A program made the position numbers and the translations under genes. The notes under the pieces are model-generated. The model saw only the letters and a list, made by a program, of their open reading frames with translations, did not search any database and was not told where the DNA came from. From the NCBI GenBank assembly GCA_964558455.1, contig CAZLEE010000078.1, forward strand, positions 1 through 18,641: a stretch of 18,641 nt of DNA, given 5' to 3'. This document shows positions 8,258 to 15,588 of this stretch, piece by piece (the first letter of the stretch is position 1; each line of letters starts with the position of its first letter). Origin of the DNA: DASRLE01 sp964558455. Its GTDB lineage: Bacteria > Verrucomicrobiota > Verrucomicrobiia > Limisphaerales > Palsa-1400.

Positions 8258-8596
8258 ATGAAAAAAATCGAAGCCATCATCAAACCATTCAAAGTCGAAG
8301 ATGTTAAAAGCGCGCTCGCTGAAGTGGGCATCGTCGGTATGACCGTTGTGGAGGTAAAAGGCTTCGGCCGCCAAAAAGGCCACACCGAAATTTATCGCGG
8401 CAGCGAATATACCGTGGATTTTCTGCCCAAGGTCAAATTAGTCGTCGTTGTTCCTGACAGCATCGAGGCTGCCGCCGTCGCCGCCATTGTGAAGGCCGCC
8501 AAAACCGGCAAAATCGGGGACGGCAAGGTTTTCGTCAGCTCCATTGAGGAAGCGGTTCGTATTCGCACCGGGGAGACTGGTGAAAACGCGCTTTAG
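8258..8596 (+). CDS. glnB: Nitrogen regulatory protein P-II
   Basis: This is a 112-residue cytosolic trimeric signal protein that senses 2-oxoglutarate and ATP/ADP and controls nitrogen assimilation by binding partner proteins. The family is preserved throughout: MKKIEAIIKPFK at the N-terminus; the T-loop RQKGHTEIYRGSEYTVDFLP (39-58) with Tyr51, the site of uridylylation in proteobacteria; the B-loop TGKIGDGK (83-90); and C-loop arginines 101 and 103 in VRIRTGETGE. An AGGAAAG Shine-Dalgarno sequence at 8243-8249, about eight bases before the ATG, fixes the start. gdhA follows after 39 bases, so the two are probably cotranscribed and P-II may sense the substrate of its neighbour, 2-oxoglutarate. 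GlnB and GlnK cannot be told apart by sequence alone, and no amtB is adjacent. Confidence 0.95.
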   Translation: MKKIEAIIKPFKVEDVKSALAEVGIVGMTVVEVKGFGRQKGHTEIYRGSEYTVDFLPKVKLVVVVPDSIEAAAVAAIVKAAKTGKIGDGKVFVSSIEEAVRIRTGETGENAL

Positions 8597-8635
8597 TTTT
8601 CGTCCAACCATTGTATCCGTCAGAAAGTTCTCACT

Positions 8636-9973
8636 ATGACAAATGAATTATCGGGTTTTCTAACCGTTTTAAAAAATCGCTACCCCGCCGAAACCGAGTT
8701 TCACCAGGCCGTGACCGAAGTCGCCAAGTCTGTCTGGCCCTTCATCGAGAAAAATCCCAAATACAAAAAGGCCAAAATTCTCGAGCGCATGACCGAACCG
8801 GAACGCGCCATTCTCTTCCGCGTCACTTGGAAGGATTCCCATGGCGAGGTCCAGATCAACCGCGGCTTCCGCATCCAGATGAACAGCGCCATCGGGCCTT
8901 ACAAGGGTGGCCTGCGCTTCCATCCTTCTGTCACTCTCGGCACCTTGAAGTTCCTCGCCTTCGAGCAGGTTCTTAAAAACGCCCTCACCACCCTCCCCAT
9001 GGGCGGCGGCAAAGGCGGCTCCGATTTTGATCCCAAAGGCAAGACCGACGACGAAGTGATGTCCTTCTGCCAGGCGTTCATGACCGAACTCTTCCGCCAC
9101 ATCGGCCCCGACACGGACGTGCCTGCCGGCGACATCGGGGTGGGCGGACGGGAAATCGGTTTTCTCTTCGGCCAATACAAAAAAATACGCAACGAATTCA
9201 CCGGTGTGCTCACCGGCAAAAGCATTAACTGGAGCGGCAGCCGCATCCGCGAAGAAGCCACCGGCTACGGCCTGATTTACTTCGTCGAGGAAATGTTGCG
9301 CACCAAGAGCAACTCTATTAACAACAAAATCGTCGTCATTTCCGGCTCCGGCAACGTCGCCCAATTTGCCGCCGAAAAAGCCTTCATGCTGGGCGCGCAT
9401 GTGGTGACCCTATCCGACTCCAGCGGCTATATTTACGACCGCAACGGGATTGATCCCGAAAAACTGGCCTTCCTCAAGGAGCTTAAAAACGTCAAACGCG
9501 GCCGCATCAAGGAATACGCCGAACATTTCAAATGCGAGTTTTTCCCCGGCAAAAAGCCTTGGAGTGTCGCCTGTCAGGTTGCACTGCCCTGCTCCACCCA
9601 GAACGAACTCGGCGGCGCCGACGCCCAAACCCTCGTCGGCAACGGCTGCCTGTGCGTGGGTGAAGGCGCCAACATGCCTTCCACCCCGGAAGCGGTCGAA
9701 GTGTTTTTGGGCAAGAAGATCGCCTTCGGCCCCGGCAAAGCCGCCAATGCCGGCGGTGTCTCCGTCAGCGGCCTGGAAATGAGCCAAAACAGCCTGCGCC
9801 TGCAATGGTCCAACGACGAAGTGGACAAGCGTCTCAGCGACATCATGAAAGCCATCCACAACCAATGCGTCCGATACGGCAGTCAGGATGGCTTTGTCAA
9901 TTATGTGAACGGCGCAAACATCGCCGGTTTCCGCAAAGTAGCCGAAGCCATGCTCGACCAAGGCGTCCTTTAA
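8636..9973 (+). CDS. gdhA: Glutamate dehydrogenase, hexameric (probably NADP-specific)
   Basis: This cytosolic enzyme interconverts 2-oxoglutarate plus ammonium and glutamate; the bacterial hexameric NADP form usually works in assimilation. The 445-residue length is normal for the E. coli-type family. Visible motifs: substrate-binding KGGLRFHPSV (90-99), catalytic-lysine block PMGGGKGGSDFDPKGK (121-136) with Lys126, the catalytic-Asp region DVPAGDIGVGGREIG (161-175) with Asp166, and the nucleotide-binding SGSGNVAQFA (236-245) followed by LSDSSG at the end of beta-2. The absence of an acidic residue typical of NAD enzymes there suggests, but does not prove, NADP use. The C-terminal part has the conserved AANAGGVSVSGLEMSQNS block. 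The ATG lacks a strong Shine-Dalgarno sequence. The gene is downstream of glnB and converges on the - strand PPC-protein gene. Confidence 0.95.
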   Translation: MTNELSGFLTVLKNRYPAETEFHQAVTEVAKSVWPFIEKNPKYKKAKILERMTEPERAILFRVTWKDSHGEVQINRGFRIQMNSAIGPYKGGLRFHPSVTLGTLKFLAFEQVLKNALTTLPMGGGKGGSDFDPKGKTDDEVMSFCQAFMTELFRHIGPDTDVPAGDIGVGGREIGFLFGQYKKIRNEFTGVLTGKSINWSGSRIREEATGYGLIYFVEEMLRTKSNSINNKIVVISGSGNVAQFAAEKAFMLGAHVVTLSDSSGYIYDRNGIDPEKLAFLKELKNVKRGRIKEYAEHFKCEFFPGKKPWSVACQVALPCSTQNELGGADAQTLVGNGCLCVGEGANMPSTPEAVEVFLGKKIAFGPGKAANAGGVSVSGLEMSQNSLRLQWSNDEVDKRLSDIMKAIHNQCVRYGSQDGFVNYVNGANIAGFRKVAEAMLDQGVL

Positions 9974-10028
9974 ACAAGCCGGCCTGTAAATCAGGAGACA
10001 AACAGGCCAAAGTGATCGCGAAATTTCC

Positions 10029-10094
10029 ACGGGGACGGACAATGTTCCTCCCTTGCCCGCGCAAGCGGGCGAGGGCAGGCCGTGCCGTTCCCGT
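10029..10094 (+). terminator. Long RNA hairpin in the convergent gap after gdhA
   Basis: A 66-base nearly self-complementary element lies 55 bases after the gdhA stop and 31 bases beyond the PPC-protein stop. Outer arm 10029-10040 (ACGGGGACGGAC) pairs with 10082-10094 with one bulged G and one G-U pair. Inner arm 10047-10060 pairs with 10065-10079 with one bulged C and one G-U pair, closing a GCAA tetraloop (10061-10064). Both wobbles are G-U only in + strand RNA, and GCAA is a GNRA loop only on that strand, so the element looks built to fold in the gdhA transcript. No T-tract follows, so it is not a textbook intrinsic terminator. It could end transcription with a factor, protect the mRNA 3' end, or be a copy of a dispersed palindromic repeat. 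Confidence 0.45.
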
Positions 10095-10125
10095 CGGCGA
10101 CAACCCGGGCGAAGTGACAATGAAA

Positions 10126-12432
10126 TTACTTGGCCGCCAGCGCGGGGGCGACGATTTCGTAGCGTATGGCCGGCAGCACACCCAGCACCACGCTGTTTTG
10201 ATTCATCCGCGCCTTGCCGCCCGGCTTGGCGTTTTGTTTTCCCATTTTGGCCACGATGTTGACCACCAGGCTCCCCGTCGCTCCAGGCTTGATCTTGCTC
10301 GCGTCGCTGTGCAGCACCAGTTTCGTCTCCCCCTCCCCCGGCACAACTTCGGCCAGGGTGATGCCTTCCGGCGGATCGTTTAACTCAAGTCGCATGGTGT
10401 TGGCAAAGGCTTGGGCCGGGGTTTTGATGCGCAACCCGGCCGAGCCGCCCGCCGGAATCTTGAGCGGGGTCGGATCCAGAATCGCCAGGCTGAACCTGAG
10501 TCTGGCCCGGTTCAGCACCAGGACGTCCAATTCCTGGGACGGCACCAAGTGCCAATAGGCGAAAGCCTGCATCATGTTCTCGGACGGAATGGCCGGGCGG
10601 ACGATTTTTTCCTCCCCCGCCTGACTGTATCCTTCCAAGGCCACCTTGATGAGTGTTTCATCGGCAAGATGCGGAGTGGTGAGGGTGCATTGCACCTTGT
10701 CCTGATTGGCCGGCACCACGGCTCCGCTCAACGCATATCCCGCCGGCGCGCCTTTCAAGCGCAAGGTAATCTCATTGGAAAATCCGTCCCGGCGCAGCGC
10801 ATAAACCGTGAGCGACGCCGACATCCCGCCGCGCACGGTCAGGCTGGAAGGCGTAACCCGCAATTCAAAGTCCGGCCGCGGCTCGCTCAGACGAAGCCGG
10901 TAGGAATATTCCGGGCCGCCCGCATGTTGCGCGTCGCCTAATGACAGGTAATACACCCCTGTTTTCGGCAGGGTGGCGCGCAAATACGAATCCGCATACT
11001 GCGTTTGCAGCCCCGCCCCTTTATCCTCGTAATCGTCGTTGAACGCCAACTGAACGCCGCTCGCATCAACCAGGCTGATCACGGAATCCAACGGCGAATC
11101 CAGCCGCCGCGCCGTGACTTCCGCGACGATCTCTTCCCCGGCCTTGCCGTGAAAACGGAAAATATTCCATTGCCCCGGTTGTTCGATGCGCCCGTTGATG
11201 ATGACCGGAAGGGTCACGGATTGGGCGGTGGCGCGCGTGTCGTTTCCTTTTTCAGAAACACATTCCGGCAACGCATCCACGGCAAAGGGTCTGGGGTCAA
11301 AAACCATGTCTTTCGACCGCGCCGTCAGCGGATACGTGCCCGGCTTCAAATCCCCCGCATCTTCCGTCAATGAAACATCGGGCAGGTTCCACCCGGTCAG
11401 CTTCACCTTGGTTTGCTCCCCCGCCGGACCGCCCAGCGGAAACATCCCGGTCACAAACGGCAATTGCCCGGCGGTGATGCGATAGATGAAATCCTCGCGC
11501 CCGCGATAAATGGAATCCCTGATCTGGAAGATGTATTCCCCATCCTTGGGAACGTCGTAGTAAAGAACCGGGTCGGGATGAAATTGGAAATGATCCGCGC
11601 AAGCCACTTCATGCCCTTGCGCATCGTACAGGGAAAGCACCGCCTGAAACCACCCCGGCACGGCGTCCGCCAGATAGGGGATCAACTCCCGCGCACTAGC
11701 CGCGATGACCAATCGCTGCCCCTGGCGCGCTTGAAACCGGTAAAGGTCCACCCCGCCGGGCAGAATCTGGCCGTTGACCACGCACGGCAGCATGACGTGC
11801 GACTGGACGGGCGCGACGGCTCTTTCGATGGCGTTGTTCCGCTTCAGCCCGCCTTCCGGGTTTTCGGCGTCGGTCGAAGGGGCGGGCTTGATGAACTCCG
11901 GCAGTTGCCCCACGCAAAACACCAGCGGCTGGGACAGCGCCTGCGGTGTTCCCAGCCGGATTTCCCGCTCCCCCGGTTCCGCGTTGGTCGCGATTGTAAT
12001 CTTCACCGTGACCGTTTCCGCAATCGCCGGGTTGGCCGGTTTCCTTTGAAATTTGGCCAGCTTGCGCCGGATTTCCATCACCATGGCCCGGTCCGCCTCC
12101 GTCCAAACTTGCCCCGTTCCGGTCCCGCCGCCCGCCCTTTTATCCTGAAGTTCCTTCAACTTTTGCCGCAGTTCGTTGGCCTCCTGGCCGGTCATCGGCC
12201 GGGAGTAATCGGCAATGACCGCCCGAATCCCGCCGCCTGTGAAATAAATATTGGTGACATTTTGCAGGCGTTGCCCGCCCACTTTGATCTGGAACGAGGT
12301 TCCCTGCCGTCCGCCAGCGGGATAAACATAACCGATGTGCGGCGAAACGGATTGCTGCCCTTGCGCCCCGGCCGCAAGCGCCAGCGCGCCGGCCAGCGCC
12401 AGGAGGAATTGGTTTCGTAAAAAAGTTGTCAT
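10126..12432 (-). CDS. Exported protein with pre-peptidase C-terminal (PPC) and Ig/IPT-like domains
   Basis: This is a 768-residue secreted or surface protein without a recognisable catalytic site. The start chosen is the ATG at 12432, because it gives a clear Sec signal peptide (MTTFLRNQFLLALAGALALA, then AGAQGQ); the frame is open up to 12576, but that would overlap the upstream gene and bury the signal. In order: an IPT/TIG-like beta domain (about 30-75 and 138-178) interrupted by a charged helical stretch (80-135, QEANELRQKLKELQDK); a first PPC domain (212-320, with NGQILPGGVDLYRFQARQGQ); a second IPT-like segment (325-386); a second PPC domain (400-515, NGRIEQPGQWNIFRFHGKAG); and further Ig-like strands to the end. 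Such proteins commonly accompany DUF1501 and DUF1549 genes in Planctomycetes and Verrucomicrobia. It lies 22 bases after the DUF1501 gene and is the last gene of that operon. Its ligand is unknown. Confidence 0.85.
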   Translation of the reverse strand: MTTFLRNQFLLALAGALALAAGAQGQQSVSPHIGYVYPAGGRQGTSFQIKVGGQRLQNVTNIYFTGGGIRAVIADYSRPMTGQEANELRQKLKELQDKRAGGGTGTGQVWTEADRAMVMEIRRKLAKFQRKPANPAIAETVTVKITIATNAEPGEREIRLGTPQALSQPLVFCVGQLPEFIKPAPSTDAENPEGGLKRNNAIERAVAPVQSHVMLPCVVNGQILPGGVDLYRFQARQGQRLVIAASARELIPYLADAVPGWFQAVLSLYDAQGHEVACADHFQFHPDPVLYYDVPKDGEYIFQIRDSIYRGREDFIYRITAGQLPFVTGMFPLGGPAGEQTKVKLTGWNLPDVSLTEDAGDLKPGTYPLTARSKDMVFDPRPFAVDALPECVSEKGNDTRATAQSVTLPVIINGRIEQPGQWNIFRFHGKAGEEIVAEVTARRLDSPLDSVISLVDASGVQLAFNDDYEDKGAGLQTQYADSYLRATLPKTGVYYLSLGDAQHAGGPEYSYRLRLSEPRPDFELRVTPSSLTVRGGMSASLTVYALRRDGFSNEITLRLKGAPAGYALSGAVVPANQDKVQCTLTTPHLADETLIKVALEGYSQAGEEKIVRPAIPSENMMQAFAYWHLVPSQELDVLVLNRARLRFSLAILDPTPLKIPAGGSAGLRIKTPAQAFANTMRLELNDPPEGITLAEVVPGEGETKLVLHSDASKIKPGATGSLVVNIVAKMGKQNAKPGGKARMNQNSVVLGVLPAIRYEIVAPALAAK

Positions 12433-12454
12433 GCGCAATGCGATCCGGCGTTGG

Positions 12455-13852
12455 TCACATGATTTCCCTGAGCAGTCCTCCTTGTTTTGCCCCTTCTGCC
12501 GCTGTCGGCGTCGCGCGCACGTCCATACCTTGGGGATGCGGCAATTTCCCATTCGGGTCAATGCCGAGCAATTCATACATGCTCCCCAGCAGGTCGCACG
12601 GGTAAACCGGCCGCGCCTGCACCAGCTCGCCTTTGGCGTCGGAAGAGCCGATCACCTGGCCGCCCTTGAATCCCCCGCCCGCCACCACCACGGAAAAAAC
12701 TTCTCCATGATGGCCGCGTCCGCCATTCCACGGCGCTTCCCACATGATCTTGGGCGTCCGCCCGAACTCGCCTCCGCACCAAACGATGGTCTTGTCCAAC
12801 AAACCGTGGTCGCTCAAATCCTGCAAGAGCGTGGACAGCCCTTTATCCGTCTCCGGCAACCGCCGGTTCATGGTCGTGAAATTATTCTTGTGCGTGTCCC
12901 AGTCGCCTTTGTAGTTGATTGTGATGTAAGGCACCCCTCGTTGCACCAGCCGCCGCGCCACCAGGCAGGACTGGCCAAAGGTGGTGCGTCCGTAACGATC
13001 CCGCAATTCGGGCTTCTCGTCCGACAGATCAAAGACTTTTCCCGCGTCGCCCAGGATCAGGTCATACGCCTCTTTTTCCGCCTTGGCCGATGCCGCCAGT
13101 TCCACGTTGGCCGGCACGGCGCGCGAAAACGTGTCCAGATGGCGCAGCAATTCGCGCCGCTCCACCTGGCGGCTCCCCGATATCTTTTCGCTCACCACTC
13201 CTTCCACCGCGAACGGCGTTCGGGCCGGATCGCCTCCGGTGGCAAAAGGCTGGAAGCGCGTCCCCAAAAATCCCGCCTCTGAGAACCGCCCCTGCGGCTC
13301 TGTCAACACAATATACGGCGGGATCAGGCCCTTGTAATCCGCATTGTATCCCTTGAACAGCGAAACCACCGCCCCGGCGCACGGGTAAACATCATGTCCG
13401 CCGGGCGGCCGCGCCGTCTGCACAAAGTAAGCCGCCGTCTCATGGCCGTTGTTGCCGTGGGTCATGCTTCGTATGATGGAATACTTGTCCGCCTGCCTGG
13501 CCAGCAGCGGCAACAGTTGGCAGATTCTGATTCCAGGGACATTGGTGTCGATGGGCTTGCTCAACGGCCCGCAATAATCCGATCCCGCCTCCGGTTTCGG
13601 GTCAAAAGTGTCCAAGTGCGGCGGCCCGCCCCACATCCAGATTTGAATGACCGATTTGGCCTTTGCCTGCGCCAGAGGCGCCGCCGCCAGGGTTTGCAGG
13701 CTCAAGTGATGGCCCAGCATCAGCCCGCCCGCGCCCAGCAACGCGCGCCGCACCGCTTCACGGCGGGTGATGGCGCTTTCGCGCAGGCGCGAAATCAACG
13801 CGTCCGAATACAGTTTGAACGGCTCGCCTGTTCCGTCTTCTTTCATACTCAT
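12455..13852 (-). CDS. DUF1501 family exported protein (alkaline-phosphatase fold)
   Basis: A 465-residue member of DUF1501, a family related to sulfatases and alkaline phosphatases but without a proven reaction. The N-terminus carries a twin-arginine-like leader (TRREAVRRALLGAGGLMLG, residues 29-47) followed by an Ala-rich segment, so export in the folded state by Tat is likely. Family blocks: WGGPPHLDTFDPKPEAG (74-90), MTHGNNGHETAAYF (130-143), WDTHKNNF (318-325), CGGEFGRTPKI (359-369), GRGHHGEVFSVVVAGGGFKG (378-397). The Asp/His/Glu residues in these blocks are candidate metal ligands. An AAGAAAGG Shine-Dalgarno sequence five bases before the ATG at 13852 supports that start; a second Met is two codons in. 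It starts 30 bases after the DUF1549/DUF1553 gene, the usual partner. Confidence 0.9.
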   Translation of the reverse strand: MSMKEDGTGEPFKLYSDALISRLRESAITRREAVRRALLGAGGLMLGHHLSLQTLAAAPLAQAKAKSVIQIWMWGGPPHLDTFDPKPEAGSDYCGPLSKPIDTNVPGIRICQLLPLLARQADKYSIIRSMTHGNNGHETAAYFVQTARPPGGHDVYPCAGAVVSLFKGYNADYKGLIPPYIVLTEPQGRFSEAGFLGTRFQPFATGGDPARTPFAVEGVVSEKISGSRQVERRELLRHLDTFSRAVPANVELAASAKAEKEAYDLILGDAGKVFDLSDEKPELRDRYGRTTFGQSCLVARRLVQRGVPYITINYKGDWDTHKNNFTTMNRRLPETDKGLSTLLQDLSDHGLLDKTIVWCGGEFGRTPKIMWEAPWNGGRGHHGEVFSVVVAGGGFKGGQVIGSSDAKGELVQARPVYPCDLLGSMYELLGIDPNGKLPHPQGMDVRATPTAAEGAKQGGLLREIM

Positions 13853-13882
13853 GCTGTTGCCTTTCTTTTTATCGGTCTTTGC

Positions 13883-15454
13883 TCAATGCCGGTAAAGAAA
13901 TTCCGGGCTGTTAATCAATGCCCAAGCCAGATCCTGCACCGCCTGCCGCCTGTTCATGCTTTTGCCTTGAAAATATCCTTCTCCCGTCCTTATTTCCGCT
14001 TCCGTCGGGTAGCGTGAAAGAATTTTCAAGTAGAGGATGGTCGCAATCTCGCGCCCCGGCTTGTTGGAGCGGTTCAAATTTTGCACCATCGGGCTTGTCT
14101 CCAAGTTTAACTCAATATGGCTGGAATTCAACAGGTGCAGCCGCTGATCGGCCGCCGGATGGTTGTTCCGCTCCGATTCCAGCCCTGTATCCCTCGGCGG
14201 CCGCCCAAACATGTCCAGAAAAGCGCTGCTGATGCTCCCGTCCGGCAGCGCAATCGAGCGCACGTTTTCCGGAATGAATGTGTAAGGCTCCGGCGTCGCG
14301 CTGGAATAATTCTCCGTCCCTCCCGTCAACTGGTCCAACGCGTCTATCAACACCTCCGCCTCCATCCGCCGCAACGGATGAAAGGCAAAGTTCACCGCCG
14401 CTTCCGGCCGGTCCGATTTCGGTATCGGCGATAGCTGGTAGGTCTTGGAATTGAGGATCACCCGGAATAAATGCTTGAGGTCGTAATGGGAGGAGATCAT
14501 TTCCTTTTCCAGCCACGCCAAAAGTTTGGGGTTCGATGGCGGATTGTCCGGCCGGATGTCGTCCGCTTCCTCCACAATGCCGCGCCCCAGCAGCCACGAC
14601 CACGCCCGGTTCGCGATGTTCTGGGTGAACCACGGGTTTTGCGGCGTGATCAGCCAATCGGCAAACACTTCCCGGGGATCGCGTTCCGCCGGCCAGCGCA
14701 GTGTTGTTCCATCCGGCATCGTGGCGGAACGGGCCGGACGGTTGGTGGTTTTGGTCAGGTCGAACAGCACGATCTCTTCCTTCCACTCCGCCGTCGCCTT
14801 GTAGCCGATTTCAGAAAAACATCCCGCCATGCCGGACAGCTTGGCCGCCGGCCATTTGTCCGTCCGAACCCCCATGAACGTCAAGGCCACGGCTTTCGCC
14901 ATCGTCTGCGGCTCCCGGTTTGGCACCGCCCGGTAGAAATTGACCGGCGGCACCCGGAAATTGCTCCCGCTGGAGGTCAGCAGCTTTCGCACGAACTGGT
15001 CGTATGGCAGATTCTCCTGCACGCAGTCGCGAATCCATCGGTGGTAGGCCTGGGCCGCGTTCGGCCATAAATTGATTGGAAACTCCGCCTTGACCCGCAG
15101 CAGGTCGCCCCATTTCATCGTCCAATAATCGGCAAACTCTTCCCGCTGCAATAACCGGTCTATCAGCAGACGCCGCTTGTCCGGATTCCGGTCCATGATG
15201 AATTGTTCTGCCTCAAACCCTGACGGCAGTGTCCCAATCACGTCCAGATACACTCGACGCACAAACACCCCGTCCGAACACACCCGCGCCGGCTGGATGT
15301 CCAATTCCTTCAACCGCCCCAATACCATTTCGTCTATGGGATTCTTCGCCGTCAGCGCTTCCGCGCTCTCATATACTCCCGCTGGACGATCCACCGCCCC
15401 AAATACGTGGCAGGACGCCAAGACGAGACTGATGATGATTAATAGCGTTTTCAC
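13883..15454 (-). CDS. DUF1549/DUF1553 exported protein, short form lacking the CxxCH motif
   Basis: A 523-residue exported protein starting with GTG at 15454. The first 20 residues form a hydrophobic leader with a lipobox-like LASC (12-15), so Cys15 may be lipidated. DUF1549 covers about 38-235 (DGVFVRRVYLDVIGTLP at 61-77, FADYWTMKWGDLLRVK at 107-122). DUF1553 covers about 258-520 (RDPREVFADWLITPQNPWFT, NRAWSWLLGRGIVE, LRRMEAEVLIDAL, DMFGRPPRDTG, LHLLNSSHI). Most relatives carry a cytochrome-like CxxCH block after the MGVR motif; here MGVRTDKWPAAKLSGMAGCF (194-213) contains none, and the N-terminal cytochrome-c-like domain (PSCyt1) of larger relatives is also absent. The function of the family is unknown. 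It leads a three-gene - strand operon with the DUF1501 and PPC genes. No good Shine-Dalgarno sequence precedes the GTG. Confidence 0.9.
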   Translation of the reverse strand: MKTLLIIISLVLASCHVFGAVDRPAGVYESAEALTAKNPIDEMVLGRLKELDIQPARVCSDGVFVRRVYLDVIGTLPSGFEAEQFIMDRNPDKRRLLIDRLLQREEFADYWTMKWGDLLRVKAEFPINLWPNAAQAYHRWIRDCVQENLPYDQFVRKLLTSSGSNFRVPPVNFYRAVPNREPQTMAKAVALTFMGVRTDKWPAAKLSGMAGCFSEIGYKATAEWKEEIVLFDLTKTTNRPARSATMPDGTTLRWPAERDPREVFADWLITPQNPWFTQNIANRAWSWLLGRGIVEEADDIRPDNPPSNPKLLAWLEKEMISSHYDLKHLFRVILNSKTYQLSPIPKSDRPEAAVNFAFHPLRRMEAEVLIDALDQLTGGTENYSSATPEPYTFIPENVRSIALPDGSISSAFLDMFGRPPRDTGLESERNNHPAADQRLHLLNSSHIELNLETSPMVQNLNRSNKPGREIATILYLKILSRYPTEAEIRTGEGYFQGKSMNRRQAVQDLAWALINSPEFLYRH

Positions 15455-15588
15455 TCTGTGGCGGGCCGTGCGGCCTCTCTCATATTAAAGACGCGCATTG
15501 CCGTCATTTGGATACGAAATAATGCCTTTTATTTTGCGGCATGAATCTTGCGTGATCCGTAACCGCGCCCGCACCTTGGGCGTCTATT
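15455..15588. promoter_or_regulatory. Divergent promoter region between the DUF1549 operon and the Rid-like gene
   Basis: This 134-base gap must drive both divergent units. For the + strand, TTGCCG (15498-15503) and TAATGC (15520-15525) are spaced by 16 bases. For the - strand, TAATAT (complement of 15482-15487) could serve as a -10 element about 28 bases from the GTG, but no good -35 matches it. A small inverted repeat, ATGCC (15522-15526) and GGCAT (15538-15542), covers the + strand start area and could bind a regulator. All of this is by eye and weak. Confidence 0.3.

Noticed and set aside
12433..12576. N-terminal extension of the PPC protein to 12576
   Set aside because: It would overlap the end of the DUF1501 gene and place 48 charged residues before a well-formed signal peptide.
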